From Azonexus sp. (GTDB lineage Bacteria > Pseudomonadota > Gammaproteobacteria > Burkholderiales > Rhodocyclaceae), in contig JAITWU010000317.1 in assembly GCA_031285115.1 (NCBI GenBank), positions 1 through 26,258 on the forward strand: DNA of 26,258 bases, in the 5' to 3' direction. The notes under the pieces were generated by a model. That model had not been told where the DNA came from. It searched no databases and saw nothing but the letters and a program-made list of their open reading frames with translations. Both the position numbers and the translations under genes were made by a program. Shown piece by piece: positions 16,511 through 24,446 of this stretch; the first letter of the stretch is position 1, and every line of letters begins with the position of its first letter.

Positions 16511-17461
16511 TTGTTCTGGTCGCTCATCAGCCATCGGCTGGCGCCAGGAGGGCGCAACGGCAAGCTCAGCATCTTCATTTTTCACCGTGTTCTGCCGGTG
16601 GCTGACCCCTTGTTGCCGTTTGAACCCTCAGCCAAACAATTCGCCTGGATGACGCGCTTCATCGCCCGCGCCTTCAATGTCCTGCCGCTCGGCGAAGCCG
16701 CCCGCCGCCTGCAGGAAGGCAGCCTGCCGCCCGCCGCCGCCTGCATCACCTTCGACGACGGTTATGCCGACAACCTGCTGGTCGCCTGGCCCATCCTCAA
16801 ACGTTACGGCGTACCAGCGACTTTTTTCATCGCCACCGCCTTTCTCGAAGGCGGCCGCATGTGGAATGACGATGTGATCGAAGCCTTCCGCTTTGCCAAA
16901 GGCGAAGAACTCGACCTTGACGCCTGCGGCCTCGGTCGCCATCAGATCAGTGACGCGGCGGCGCGCGTGCGCGGTTACGAGGCCGTGCTCGGCAAACTCA
17001 AGTATTTCGAGCACTTCGAGCGCAGCGCCATCGCCCAACAAATCGCCGCCCGCTGCGCCGTGCCGACAGCGAACGAACTGATGATGACGCACCGGCAATT
17101 GCGCACGCTCGCCAGCGAAGGCGCGGAAATCGGCGGCCACACCCGCACCCACCCGATTCTCGAAAAACTCGATGACACCGCCGCTCAGGAGGAAATCACC
17201 GTCGGCAAACAAGAACTGGAAGAACTGCTCGGCAAGCCGGTGCAGGTTTTCGCCTACCCCAACGGCGTCCCCGGCCGCGACTGCTCGACCCGCCACGGCG
17301 AAATGGCCCACCAGGCCGGTTTCACCGCCGCCGTAACCACCCGTCAGGCGTGCGCCACTGGCGCTGCCGACCCTTTCCAGCTACCCCGCTTCACCCCCTG
17401 GGATCGCACGCCATTGCGCTTTGCCTTGCGCAGCCTGACAACCTTGGCGAAAACAAACTGA
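16511..17461 (+). CDS. Polysaccharide deacetylase family protein (FDDGY-type)
   Basis: A 316-residue NodB/CE4-type deacetylase. I prefer the TTG at 16511 because of the perfectly spaced GGAGG; a GTG at 16499 would add four residues. Motif 1 is ITFDDGYADN (residues 79-88, two Asp), motif 2 is GGHTRTHPIL (His210 and His214, metal ligands with Asp82), and motif 3-like FAYPNG (248-252) follows. The insert between motifs 1 and 2 (about 105-190) is long and includes GRMWNDDVIEAFRFAKGEEL, as in EPS-associated deacetylases. There is no clear signal peptide. It probably N-deacetylates amino sugars in the polysaccharide or its precursor. The stop is directly adjacent to the MBOAT start (0-base gap). 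Confidence 0.9.
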   Translation: MFWSLISHRLAPGGRNGKLSIFIFHRVLPVADPLLPFEPSAKQFAWMTRFIARAFNVLPLGEAARRLQEGSLPPAAACITFDDGYADNLLVAWPILKRYGVPATFFIATAFLEGGRMWNDDVIEAFRFAKGEELDLDACGLGRHQISDAAARVRGYEAVLGKLKYFEHFERSAIAQQIAARCAVPTANELMMTHRQLRTLASEGAEIGGHTRTHPILEKLDDTAAQEEITVGKQELEELLGKPVQVFAYPNGVPGRDCSTRHGEMAHQAGFTAAVTTRQACATGAADPFQLPRFTPWDRTPLRFALRSLTTLAKTN

Positions 17462-19006
17462 ATGCTGTTCAATTCCTACGCCTTCATCCTGCTCTACCTG
17501 CCGCTGACGCTACTCGGTTTCTTCCTCGCCGCCCGGCGCAGCAAAGCGGCTGGCGCTGGGTGGCTGGCGCTCTGCTCGCTGTTTTTTTACGGCTGGTGGG
17601 ATTACCGCTACCTTGGTCTGTTGCTGCTTTCGGTTTGCGGTAACTACGGCGCCGGGCATTACATCGCCCGCCGCGCTGGCACATCGACCGCTCGACGGAT
17701 GCTGGCCGTAGCCGTCACTACCAACCTGTTACTGCTCGCTTACTACAAGTACGCTGATTTTTTCATCACCAGCGCCAACGCTATTCTCACCACCGACTGG
17801 CCACTGCTCGGCATCGTGTTGCCGATCGGCATCTCGTTTTTCACCTTCACCCAGATCGCCTTTCTGGTTGATGCTTACAGCGGCAAGGTCACCGAATACC
17901 GTTTTGTCTATTACCTGCTGTTCGTCACCTATTTTCCTCACCTGATCGCCGGCCCGATACTGCATCACAAGGAAATGATGCCGCAATTTGACGAGGACCG
18001 GAATTACCGACCCCATGCCGCCAATTTCGCCATCGGCCTGACCATTTTCGCCATTGGTCTCGCCAAGAAAGTGCTGATTGCCGACAACCTTGCTGCCTAT
18101 GCCACACCCGTATTCGCGCCGCAAGCCGATGCTCCGTCGCTGCTCATCGCCTGGGGTGGCGTTCTGGCTTACACCTTTCAGCTCTATTTCGATTTTTCCG
18201 GCTATTCGGATATGGCTATCGGCCTTTCCCGCCTGTTTGGCGTGCGCCTGCCGCTCAACTTTGCTTCGCCCTACAAGGCGACCAATATCGTCGAGTTCTG
18301 GCGGCGTTGGCACATGACCTTGTCTCGTTTTCTCCGCGACTATCTTTACATTGCTCTCGGTGGTAACCGCTGCGGCAAATTCCGCCAACAATTGAATCTG
18401 ATGTTGACCATGCTGCTCGGCGGCTTGTGGCATGGCGCCGGCTGGAATTTTGTCATCTGGGGCGGATTGCACGGCCTTTTCCTCGTTCTCAACCACCGCT
18501 GGCGCGCCGCTACCCACCGTCTGCCGACCTTGTTGCCAAAGCCACTGACGTCAATACTGAGCGGTACGCTGACCTTCGTTTGCGTCGTTTTCGCCTGGGT
18601 TTATTTTCGCTCACCCGACCTGGCCACCGCCAACCGCCTGGTGCTCGGCATGTTTGGCGGCTTCGGCGCAAGCCTGCCGGAATCGCTGGTTTCCCTGCTC
18701 GGGCCACTCGGCCCCTGGCTCGAACAGATCGGCATCACAACTCACTTAGGCGGCGGCTCATCATTCATTGAAACCTGGGCAATGCTCGGCGTCGCCGCCC
18801 TGATCGCCTTTCTTGCCCCCAACACCCAACAGATCATGAGTCGTTTCGAGCCAACCCTGGATGAAGCCCGATACGTTCCGGCCCCCCTGTCACCCCGCCT
18901 GCTCTGGCTACCGTCCCGCGCCACAGCCATTGGCGCTGGCCTGCTGCTGGCCGCTGGTCTTCTAGCCTTGAGCCGACCAACTGAATTTCTCTACTTCCAG
19001 TTCTGA
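17462..19006 (+). CDS. MBOAT family O-acyltransferase (AlgI-like)
   Basis: A 514-residue polytopic membrane O-acyltransferase of the AlgI/DltB type. It opens with MLFNSYAFILLYLPLTLLGF and contains FFYGWWDYRYL, YYKYADFF, PIGISFFTFTQIAFLVD, FPHLIAGPILHHKEMMPQF, QLYFDFSGYSDMAIGLSRL and FWRRWHMTLSRFLRDYLYI. The presumed catalytic His is His324 in GGLWHGAGWNFVIWGGLHG. All landmark motifs are intact and length is normal. In alginate, AlgI hands acetyl groups to AlgJ/AlgX in the periplasm. Here the SGNH-like gene directly after it is the likely equivalent partner. Together they probably O-acetylate the exported EPS. It starts right at the deacetylase stop and shares one base with the next gene (TGATG). 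Confidence 0.95.
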   Translation: MLFNSYAFILLYLPLTLLGFFLAARRSKAAGAGWLALCSLFFYGWWDYRYLGLLLLSVCGNYGAGHYIARRAGTSTARRMLAVAVTTNLLLLAYYKYADFFITSANAILTTDWPLLGIVLPIGISFFTFTQIAFLVDAYSGKVTEYRFVYYLLFVTYFPHLIAGPILHHKEMMPQFDEDRNYRPHAANFAIGLTIFAIGLAKKVLIADNLAAYATPVFAPQADAPSLLIAWGGVLAYTFQLYFDFSGYSDMAIGLSRLFGVRLPLNFASPYKATNIVEFWRRWHMTLSRFLRDYLYIALGGNRCGKFRQQLNLMLTMLLGGLWHGAGWNFVIWGGLHGLFLVLNHRWRAATHRLPTLLPKPLTSILSGTLTFVCVVFAWVYFRSPDLATANRLVLGMFGGFGASLPESLVSLLGPLGPWLEQIGITTHLGGGSSFIETWAMLGVAALIAFLAPNTQQIMSRFEPTLDEARYVPAPLSPRLLWLPSRATAIGAGLLLAAGLLALSRPTEFLYFQF

Positions 19007-20229
19007 TGCCCGAACCTCAACACGCCTACGACTGGCCATCCTATCTGCGCTGGCTGTTCGTCATTTGTCTGGCAACGGTGATGACTTGCGCGCTGCTCAA
19101 TATCGTGACTGATCCGCTCGCTGTCTTCGGGATGCCACGCATCGCCGGATTCAACGCGGTCAAACCTTATCCTGACCATCATCGCCAATTGTCTCGCCTC
19201 GCCGCAGCCCGGCGAATTTGCGCGCCAGTCGGTATTTTTGGCAATTCCCGCGCCGAAATCGGCTTCGATCCACGCAATCCGGATTTTTCCGCCCTCGGCG
19301 GCAGCGCCTTCAATCACGCCATTCCCGGCAGCGGCGCAAGTGGCGCCTACCGCCAGTTACTCTGGTTGAAAGCTGCTGGTTGTCTACCAAAAACTATCAT
19401 CCTCGGTGTCGAATTTTTCGACTTTCTCGGCGGCGCACCAGCCGCCCGCCCACCAACGCTGGCTGAAGCCCCTCCGCCCACACTCGATCAAAATTTTCTC
19501 GCCGAAAGCGTATTTTCGATAAGCGGTCTGCGCGAAGCCCTGAACACGATTCTCATCCAGCGCGCCGAATTTCCAGCAAGTATCACCGAATATGGCTTCA
19601 ATCCACTGCGCAACTATTTGCAGGAAGTCGGGCGCTACGGTCACCATGCGTTGTTCCGCCAGCGCGGCGAGGAAAACCTGCGCAACTGGAGCCGTAAACC
19701 GCTACGCCTGCGGCCACCGGACGGCGGGCCATCGGATGATGAAACGGCCATTGCCGCCATTCTCGATCTCGCCACGACAAATGGCAGCCGGGTCGAGCTG
19801 GTGATCTACCCCTATCATGCCGAGATCCGGCTATTGCTTGAAGGCACGGGCATGAGCGCCTTGTTCACCGACTGGAAACGTCTGCTCTTTCGCCTCGCCG
19901 CCGACAGAATCGAACATGGCGGCAATATTGAAGTCTGGGATTTCAGCGGCATCAGTGACGAAACTATGGAAGCCATTCCGGCTCCCGGTGACCACCACAC
20001 CCACCTCGCCTATTATTGGGAAGCTGGGCATTTCAAGAAAGAACTTGGGGATCGGGTAATCGCCCGGATTGCTGGCCAGAACAACGGTTTCGGCCTCCGA
20101 CTTGAACCCGCGACGCTGGAGGCGTGGCTGGCCGCAGACCGGGCGCGGGTGATTACCGAACTGGCTCACCCTTCGCCACTGAAGACCGAGGTCGAACATC
20201 TGATCTCCGGCGCTGGACAGCGCCGCTGA
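19006..20229 (+). CDS. SGNH/AlgJ-like partner of the MBOAT acyltransferase
   Basis: A 407-residue protein with one N-terminal membrane anchor (about 15-34, LRWLFVICLATVMTCALLNI) and a periplasmic remainder. VGIFGNSRAEIGFDP places a candidate nucleophile Ser81 in a G-N/D-S-R context, as in AlgJ/AlgX and DltD-type SGNH relatives. The C-terminal end has PAPGDHHTHLAYYWEAGHFKKELGDRVI, a likely Asp/His catalytic segment with His341 as the best histidine candidate. Overall sequence is divergent and I would not give it a gene name. It follows the MBOAT gene by TGATG overlap and is the last gene of the plus operon, so acetyl transfer onto EPS is the probable function. A hairpin lies across the stop codon. 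Confidence 0.8.
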   Translation: MPEPQHAYDWPSYLRWLFVICLATVMTCALLNIVTDPLAVFGMPRIAGFNAVKPYPDHHRQLSRLAAARRICAPVGIFGNSRAEIGFDPRNPDFSALGGSAFNHAIPGSGASGAYRQLLWLKAAGCLPKTIILGVEFFDFLGGAPAARPPTLAEAPPPTLDQNFLAESVFSISGLREALNTILIQRAEFPASITEYGFNPLRNYLQEVGRYGHHALFRQRGEENLRNWSRKPLRLRPPDGGPSDDETAIAAILDLATTNGSRVELVIYPYHAEIRLLLEGTGMSALFTDWKRLLFRLAADRIEHGGNIEVWDFSGISDETMEAIPAPGDHHTHLAYYWEAGHFKKELGDRVIARIAGQNNGFGLRLEPATLEAWLAADRARVITELAHPSPLKTEVEHLISGAGQRR

Positions 20230-20242
20230 TCGCCCCGGCGCT
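20208..20242. terminator. Hairpin-forming repeats between convergent operons
   Basis: CGGCGCT (20208-20214) and AGCGCCG (20219-20225) can pair over a 4-base loop. The second arm can instead pair with another CGGCGCT (20236-20242) over a 10-base loop. The structure spans the end of the SGNH-like gene and the 21-base gap before the flippase stop. No T-tract follows on either strand, so it is at best a weak or factor-assisted bidirectional terminator. In DNA this GC-rich, such pairing may also be chance. Confidence 0.3.
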
Positions 20243-20250
20243 CCATTCGA

Positions 20251-21690
20251 TCAGGAAGGCTTGAAGCGGGCCGCATAAAAGCGGCTGATCTCAAGCCACA
20301 ATTGATGGCCGCAAGCCCAGGCGGCAAGCAGCCCCCCGAGCACGCCGCCGATGCCGGAAAACAGCGCCGACAACAGCAATTGATCCGGTCGCCAGCCCCA
20401 ATGGAAAATCACCGCAACCGAAGCCGCCGAAGCGCCGAGCGCAACCAGCAGGCTTTTGCCCCAGACGCGCAATATCGCCCCAATGGTAAAAGTAATGTGC
20501 TTGCGCGCCACGTAGAGCCAGAATGCCGATGACAGCAGCCCGGAAACGATCAGGCACTGGCTCAACAGCAAAGGGCCAGACATTGCCCCGAGCGCGACTG
20601 CGACGAGAGCCGCCAGCATCGACAGCAGGGTTGCCTTGAGCACATCGTTGATGGCGCCAATGCCAATCAGGGGCGGCGAGCAGATGGCGGCTGGAATGGC
20701 GACGGCGCAGGCGACAGCCAGCCAGCGCGCCGGATCGACGGCGGCATCCCACTGCGTGCCGTAGAGAATGCGGATGGCTGGCCAGGCCATCAGGGCGATG
20801 CCGCTGAAAAAGACCCAGCCCAGGCCAGTAATCAGTTCCATGGCAATCAGAAAGGGAACGCCGAGGTCGCGCGATTCGCGCGACTGGCGGGCAAAATAAG
20901 GCAGCGCCACGGCATTGACCGCATCAAGGACCAAGCGCTGAAACATCGTCACCAAGCCCTGCCCCCGGCTGAACAGACCGGCCGCCGCCATGCTCTGCAA
21001 TTTCCCCAGCAGCAACTCCGGCGCGCCACTCGCCAAGGTATTCATCAGCGAGGCCGCAGTCAGTTTGCCGCCAAACGAAACGACATCGCCGATGCCACGC
21101 ATGATTGGTCGCCAGCACAAGTCCGGGCGGACGAAAATCCAGAGCGCGGCAAGGCCAGCCACCGTCGAGAGGGCATTGGCCCAGGCCAGACTGACCGGGC
21201 CAAAACCCGCCCAAGCCAAACTGACTGCAGTAATGGCATGGGCCAGGGCGCCGAGAAAACGCAAACTGGCGATCGAACCGAAGCGCATTTCCCGGATCAG
21301 CCAGGCATAGGGATAGCCAAGAAAAGGAGTAATCGCAAAATTCAGGGCCAGCACCAGCATAATCTCGACCATCTGCGGCTCGCCATAAAAACGCGCCACC
21401 GGCAGCGCCGCCGCCAGCACCAGCACGGCAAAAAAAAGGCCAAGCCCGAGTTGCACGCTCCAGGTGGCGCGCATTTTTTCTTCCGTCAGCGCCTTGTTCT
21501 GCACCAGATATTGCCCGGCGCCGAGATCGCGGAAGGTGGCAATGAAGCCAAGCAGCACCATGGTCACCGAATAGATGCCGATTTCCGACGGCGTCAGCAG
21601 CCGGGCAATGACCATCGACGAGACGGTATGGATCACCAGTCCCGAATAACGGTCGAGAAAAGAGAAGGCGAGGGTTTTGCGGGTGGACAA
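20251..21690 (-). CDS. Wzx-type polysaccharide flippase
   Basis: A 479-residue polytopic membrane protein of the oligosaccharide flippase family (MOP/Wzx group), with roughly 12-14 hydrophobic helices. Typical segments are FSFLDRYSGLVIHTVSSMVIARLLTPSEIGIYSV near the N-terminus and FRDLGAGQYLVQNKALTEE. FGGKLTAASLMNTLASGAPELLLGKL and FSRGQGLVTMFQRLVLDAVNAVALPYFARQ follow in the middle. It should flip the lipid-linked repeat across the inner membrane. The start is uncertain: I prefer a TTG at 21690 with GGAAG seven bases before it. A TTG at 21723, which overlaps the preceding gene and adds 11 residues, has no such site. It is the last gene of the minus operon and the only flippase in the window. 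Confidence 0.9.
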   Translation of the reverse strand: MSTRKTLAFSFLDRYSGLVIHTVSSMVIARLLTPSEIGIYSVTMVLLGFIATFRDLGAGQYLVQNKALTEEKMRATWSVQLGLGLFFAVLVLAAALPVARFYGEPQMVEIMLVLALNFAITPFLGYPYAWLIREMRFGSIASLRFLGALAHAITAVSLAWAGFGPVSLAWANALSTVAGLAALWIFVRPDLCWRPIMRGIGDVVSFGGKLTAASLMNTLASGAPELLLGKLQSMAAAGLFSRGQGLVTMFQRLVLDAVNAVALPYFARQSRESRDLGVPFLIAMELITGLGWVFFSGIALMAWPAIRILYGTQWDAAVDPARWLAVACAVAIPAAICSPPLIGIGAINDVLKATLLSMLAALVAVALGAMSGPLLLSQCLIVSGLLSSAFWLYVARKHITFTIGAILRVWGKSLLVALGASAASVAVIFHWGWRPDQLLLSALFSGIGGVLGGLLAAWACGHQLWLEISRFYAARFKPS

Positions 21691-21697
21691 AGAGGCG

Positions 21698-21702
21698 CTT
21701 CC
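21698..21702 (-). promoter_or_regulatory. Ribosome-binding site for the flippase gene
   Basis: Read on the minus strand this is GGAAG, seven bases before the TTG at 21690. It lies between two candidate TTG starts and supports the shorter protein. Confidence 0.45.
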
Positions 21703-21712
21703 AAACCTTGAA

Positions 21713-23365
21713 TCAGGCCACAAAGGAACGCGGTCGCGCTTGCAGCCACTGCGCGAGAATCATCAGAATCCACACCAGTTCACCGTAATAGCCGGGATGT
21801 TGCGGCAGGTAATCCTTGAGCAGACGGTCGAGAAAATCACCGCGAACGATCCGGCAGCCGCGCAGATAGTCGAGGGAGTCGACCGCCAATTTGCGCAAGG
21901 CCGGATGGTCGACCACCCAAACGCCAAACGGCAGGCCGAAGCCGTGCTTTTTCTTGGCGATGATCTCAGGCGGCAGAAAATCTTTGAGCGCCTCCTTGAA
22001 AAACCAGCGCAGGGTCAAACCTTTGAGCTTGAGTTCCGGGTCGAGGCGCAGCGAAAAATCGACCAGACGGTCGTCGAGGAAAGGAAAGCCGACCTCCAGA
22101 CCGGCCAGCCGGGTCGAACCGAGCACTTTCGGCAGATCGTTGTCGGCGAGGGTATATTTCCAGTCGTACCACAGCATCCGGTTGACCAGCGCATCGGCAT
22201 CGGCGGCGCGCCAAGTTTCCCGCTGCTGGCGCAAGGTGTCCTCTGGCTCGACCTGGGCGAGGAATTCCGGCGTCAGCGCCTCGCCCAGACCGAGCCGGGT
22301 CAACAGGTTATACATCTGCATCCGGTCCGGCATCGGCACACTCGCCTGTTCGACGTAACTGACCGCTTTTTTGAGGCCAGGGATTTTGCCCGGCCAAACC
22401 ATGCCGGTCAGCAGTGGCTCCAGCAAACCGCGCCGCAAGAAACCGGGAATCCGCTCATAAGCCCCGAACACCCGCTGCTTGGCGTAGCGGACATTGCCGC
22501 CGAACAGCTCATCGCCGCCATCACCCGCCAGAATCTGCGTCAAACCCGCTTCGCGCGCCGCCTTGGCGCAGTAGTAAGCGGGCAGCACCGAGGAATTGCC
22601 AAACGGCTGGTCGTAAGACGTGGCAACCAGCGGAATGGAGGCCACCAGATCATCCGCCGTCACATAGTAAGCATGATGTTCAGCGCCAAACTGGCGGGCG
22701 GCGATGCGGGCATACGCCATTTCGTCGTAACCCGCCGCCGCGAAACCGATGGAAAAAGCCCGCGCCGGTTCGCCCGTCACTTCGCGCAGCAGCCCGGCCA
22801 CCGTCGAACTGTCGGTGCCGCCGCTAAGAAAACAACCGGTATTACCAGCCGCCAGATCGGCCACGCCGTCACGCAAAATTTGCCGGAATTCGGCCTTCAG
22901 TTGATCGAACGGCGCTCGTTTGGCTTCATCAAAATGCGGTCGCCACCACGGCGCAACGGTCAGCTTGCCTTGCTCGAACAAAGCGTAATGACCGGCAGGC
23001 AGGCGGAAAACATCCTTGAACACCGTCCGCGGCGCCGGAATCATATGGAAATAGAGATAGTCGTAAAGCGCCTGCGGATCAATATCACCCTCAGCGCCAG
23101 CCAGTTGATCGGCCCGTTCGGCAACCTGCAAAACGCCGCCAGTCAGGCGATAACACAGCGAATGGAGGGAAAAACGGTCGACTGCGCAAAAAACCTTGCC
23201 ATCCGGCCAGTTGATAACGACAGAAAACGCCCCCCTGACTGCCTGTGGCGCATCAACGCCGCGCCGCTCCCAAGCGGCCAGCCAATGCGCCCGATGATCC
23301 TCCGTCGCCGCCTCAACCGGTATTTGCGGACTATTGCCGGAGACCGTAATTTTAATATTATCCAT
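21713..23365 (-). CDS. Asparagine synthase-like protein lacking the glutaminase active site
   Basis: A 550-residue AsnB-family protein starting at an ATG (MDNIKITVSGNSPQIPVEAA). The synthetase domain is intact, with CFLSGGTDSSTVAGLL (PPi loop at 181-187), ILAGDGGDELFGGN (278-291), LEVGFPFLDDRLVDFSL and KKKHGFGLPFGVWV. The N-terminal domain is truncated and altered. VRGAFSVVINWPDGKVFCAVDRF aligns with RGMFAFALWDRNRQTLFLARDR of the amidotransferase at 4636-6543, but only 43 residues precede it, against 119 there. Cys2 and the FNGEIYN and SDTE segments are absent. It may use ammonia or another amine, as glutaminase-less relatives such as beta-lactam synthetase do. It precedes the flippase and follows a family 2 glycosyltransferase by 44 bases. 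I see no strong ribosome-binding site. Confidence 0.9.
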   Translation of the reverse strand: MDNIKITVSGNSPQIPVEAATEDHRAHWLAAWERRGVDAPQAVRGAFSVVINWPDGKVFCAVDRFSLHSLCYRLTGGVLQVAERADQLAGAEGDIDPQALYDYLYFHMIPAPRTVFKDVFRLPAGHYALFEQGKLTVAPWWRPHFDEAKRAPFDQLKAEFRQILRDGVADLAAGNTGCFLSGGTDSSTVAGLLREVTGEPARAFSIGFAAAGYDEMAYARIAARQFGAEHHAYYVTADDLVASIPLVATSYDQPFGNSSVLPAYYCAKAAREAGLTQILAGDGGDELFGGNVRYAKQRVFGAYERIPGFLRRGLLEPLLTGMVWPGKIPGLKKAVSYVEQASVPMPDRMQMYNLLTRLGLGEALTPEFLAQVEPEDTLRQQRETWRAADADALVNRMLWYDWKYTLADNDLPKVLGSTRLAGLEVGFPFLDDRLVDFSLRLDPELKLKGLTLRWFFKEALKDFLPPEIIAKKKHGFGLPFGVWVVDHPALRKLAVDSLDYLRGCRIVRGDFLDRLLKDYLPQHPGYYGELVWILMILAQWLQARPRSFVA

Positions 23366-23409
23366 GCTGTTATCAAATTGTATTGACTGATTATCAGGAC
23401 GCCATCCGA

Positions 23410-24357
23410 TTATTTTACAACAGGCGACCAATCATTTTCCTTCGCCGGCAAAAAAACCAGATGACGGGAGAAAGGCAGGTATTTCAAGCCACCTGGATAG
23501 AACAGGCTTTTAAGATGCGCATTCCAGGCGGCTCGCCACTCCCTCTGTTTGCGCAACATATCGGCCTGATGATGAAAATTCCTGCCAATATGCGCACGGA
23601 TCATCGTGGCAATAGATTTTGGCGGATTCATTGCCAGCATTTTTTGATAAAGCTCATCATAAGCCTCGCCATAGGCTGATGATTTGGATAGTGAATCCGG
23701 CGTATCGTTTATTCGGAAAGTCGGCTGATCAAGGACGGCGACTTTTTTTCCGGCCATGCACAATTTGAACGCCAGCCAGGTCCACTCGGCATAGGGGTGT
23801 GGCTCTTCAAAATATTCAACGCCGATCCGTGCCGAACGAAACAGGCCGGCGCAGGAGGAAGGCAGCCAGTTTTGGTAAAACAGGGCGGCCAGCGGCGCCA
23901 TTGATATTTTGTCCTGATTGCGCAGATAAAGCCTGTCGGCAGCGCGTCTTTCGCCAGTGTCCAGATAACGATAACCATTGGTCACGACAAAATCGCAGCT
24001 ATCGTCACTGGCCAGCGCCGCGACTCGCGCGTCGATGGCGCCGGGCAGATATTCATCATCATCATCGAGAAAAGCGAAATAAGGGGTTTTGACTGCCTGT
24101 CGGCCGACCAGCAGCGCCAACGGCAGCGAACCAACGTCGAGTGACAGCAGTTCGAGGTGATTCCTGTTGCGCAAGGCATTTTCGACCTCGGCTGAACGAC
24201 GGTTGCCATTGGCGACAACGACAATGTGCACTGGTCGGGTGGAGGCGGCAATAACACTGTCGATCGCGCGGAACAAAGAATCCCGGCGCCGCATGTCAGC
24301 CATGGTTGGAATGATGACGGTCACTTCAACCGGGTTACTGATTGCCATATCAGACAT
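23410..24357 (-). CDS. Family 2 glycosyltransferase
   Basis: A 315-residue GT-A glycosyltransferase. It begins MSDMAISNPVEVTVIIPTMA, followed by RAIDSVIAASTRPVHIVVVANG and the metal/nucleotide site FLDDDDEYLPGAID (a D-x-D-type motif). Then come a GT2-like acceptor region, LPSSCAGLFRSARIGVEYFEEPHPYAEWTWLAFKLCMAG, and a hydrophilic C-terminal tail. An internal ATG at 24348 would shorten it by three residues. GC is clearly lower here than in flanking genes, which may mark a different origin. It probably adds one sugar to the lipid-linked repeat that the adjacent flippase exports. 89 bases separate it from the ligase stop, the longest clear gap in the minus operon. Confidence 0.9.
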   Translation of the reverse strand: MSDMAISNPVEVTVIIPTMADMRRRDSLFRAIDSVIAASTRPVHIVVVANGNRRSAEVENALRNRNHLELLSLDVGSLPLALLVGRQAVKTPYFAFLDDDDEYLPGAIDARVAALASDDSCDFVVTNGYRYLDTGERRAADRLYLRNQDKISMAPLAALFYQNWLPSSCAGLFRSARIGVEYFEEPHPYAEWTWLAFKLCMAGKKVAVLDQPTFRINDTPDSLSKSSAYGEAYDELYQKMLAMNPPKSIATMIRAHIGRNFHHQADMLRKQREWRAAWNAHLKSLFYPGGLKYLPFSRHLVFLPAKENDWSPVVK

Positions 24358-24446
24358 TTTCTACCAGAGGACAGCCGCAGCTTAAGGTAAATATGACAGT
24401 GTTAGTAGTAATAATTTCACAATACAGCATCACGATGGCGCCATTT
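24358..24446 (-). other. AT-rich intergenic gap in the minus operon
   Basis: 89 bases between the ligase-like and GT2 genes, markedly AT-rich against the GC-rich surroundings. It could hold a promoter for the last three minus-strand genes, but I find no well-spaced -35/-10 pair, only AT-rich hexamers. No hairpin with a T-tract was seen. Confidence 0.3.

Noticed and set aside
21677..23386. 569-codon open frame on the plus strand
   Set aside because: It lies antisense to the AsnB-like gene, whose motifs are clear. Long antisense frames are common in GC-rich coding DNA, and the translation is rich in Arg/Gln/His with no recognisable domain.
23387..23397. Small palindrome CTGATTATCAG upstream of the AsnB-like gene
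   Set aside because: It has only 5-base arms and a single occurrence, with no adjacent promoter of proper spacing. That is too little to call an operator.
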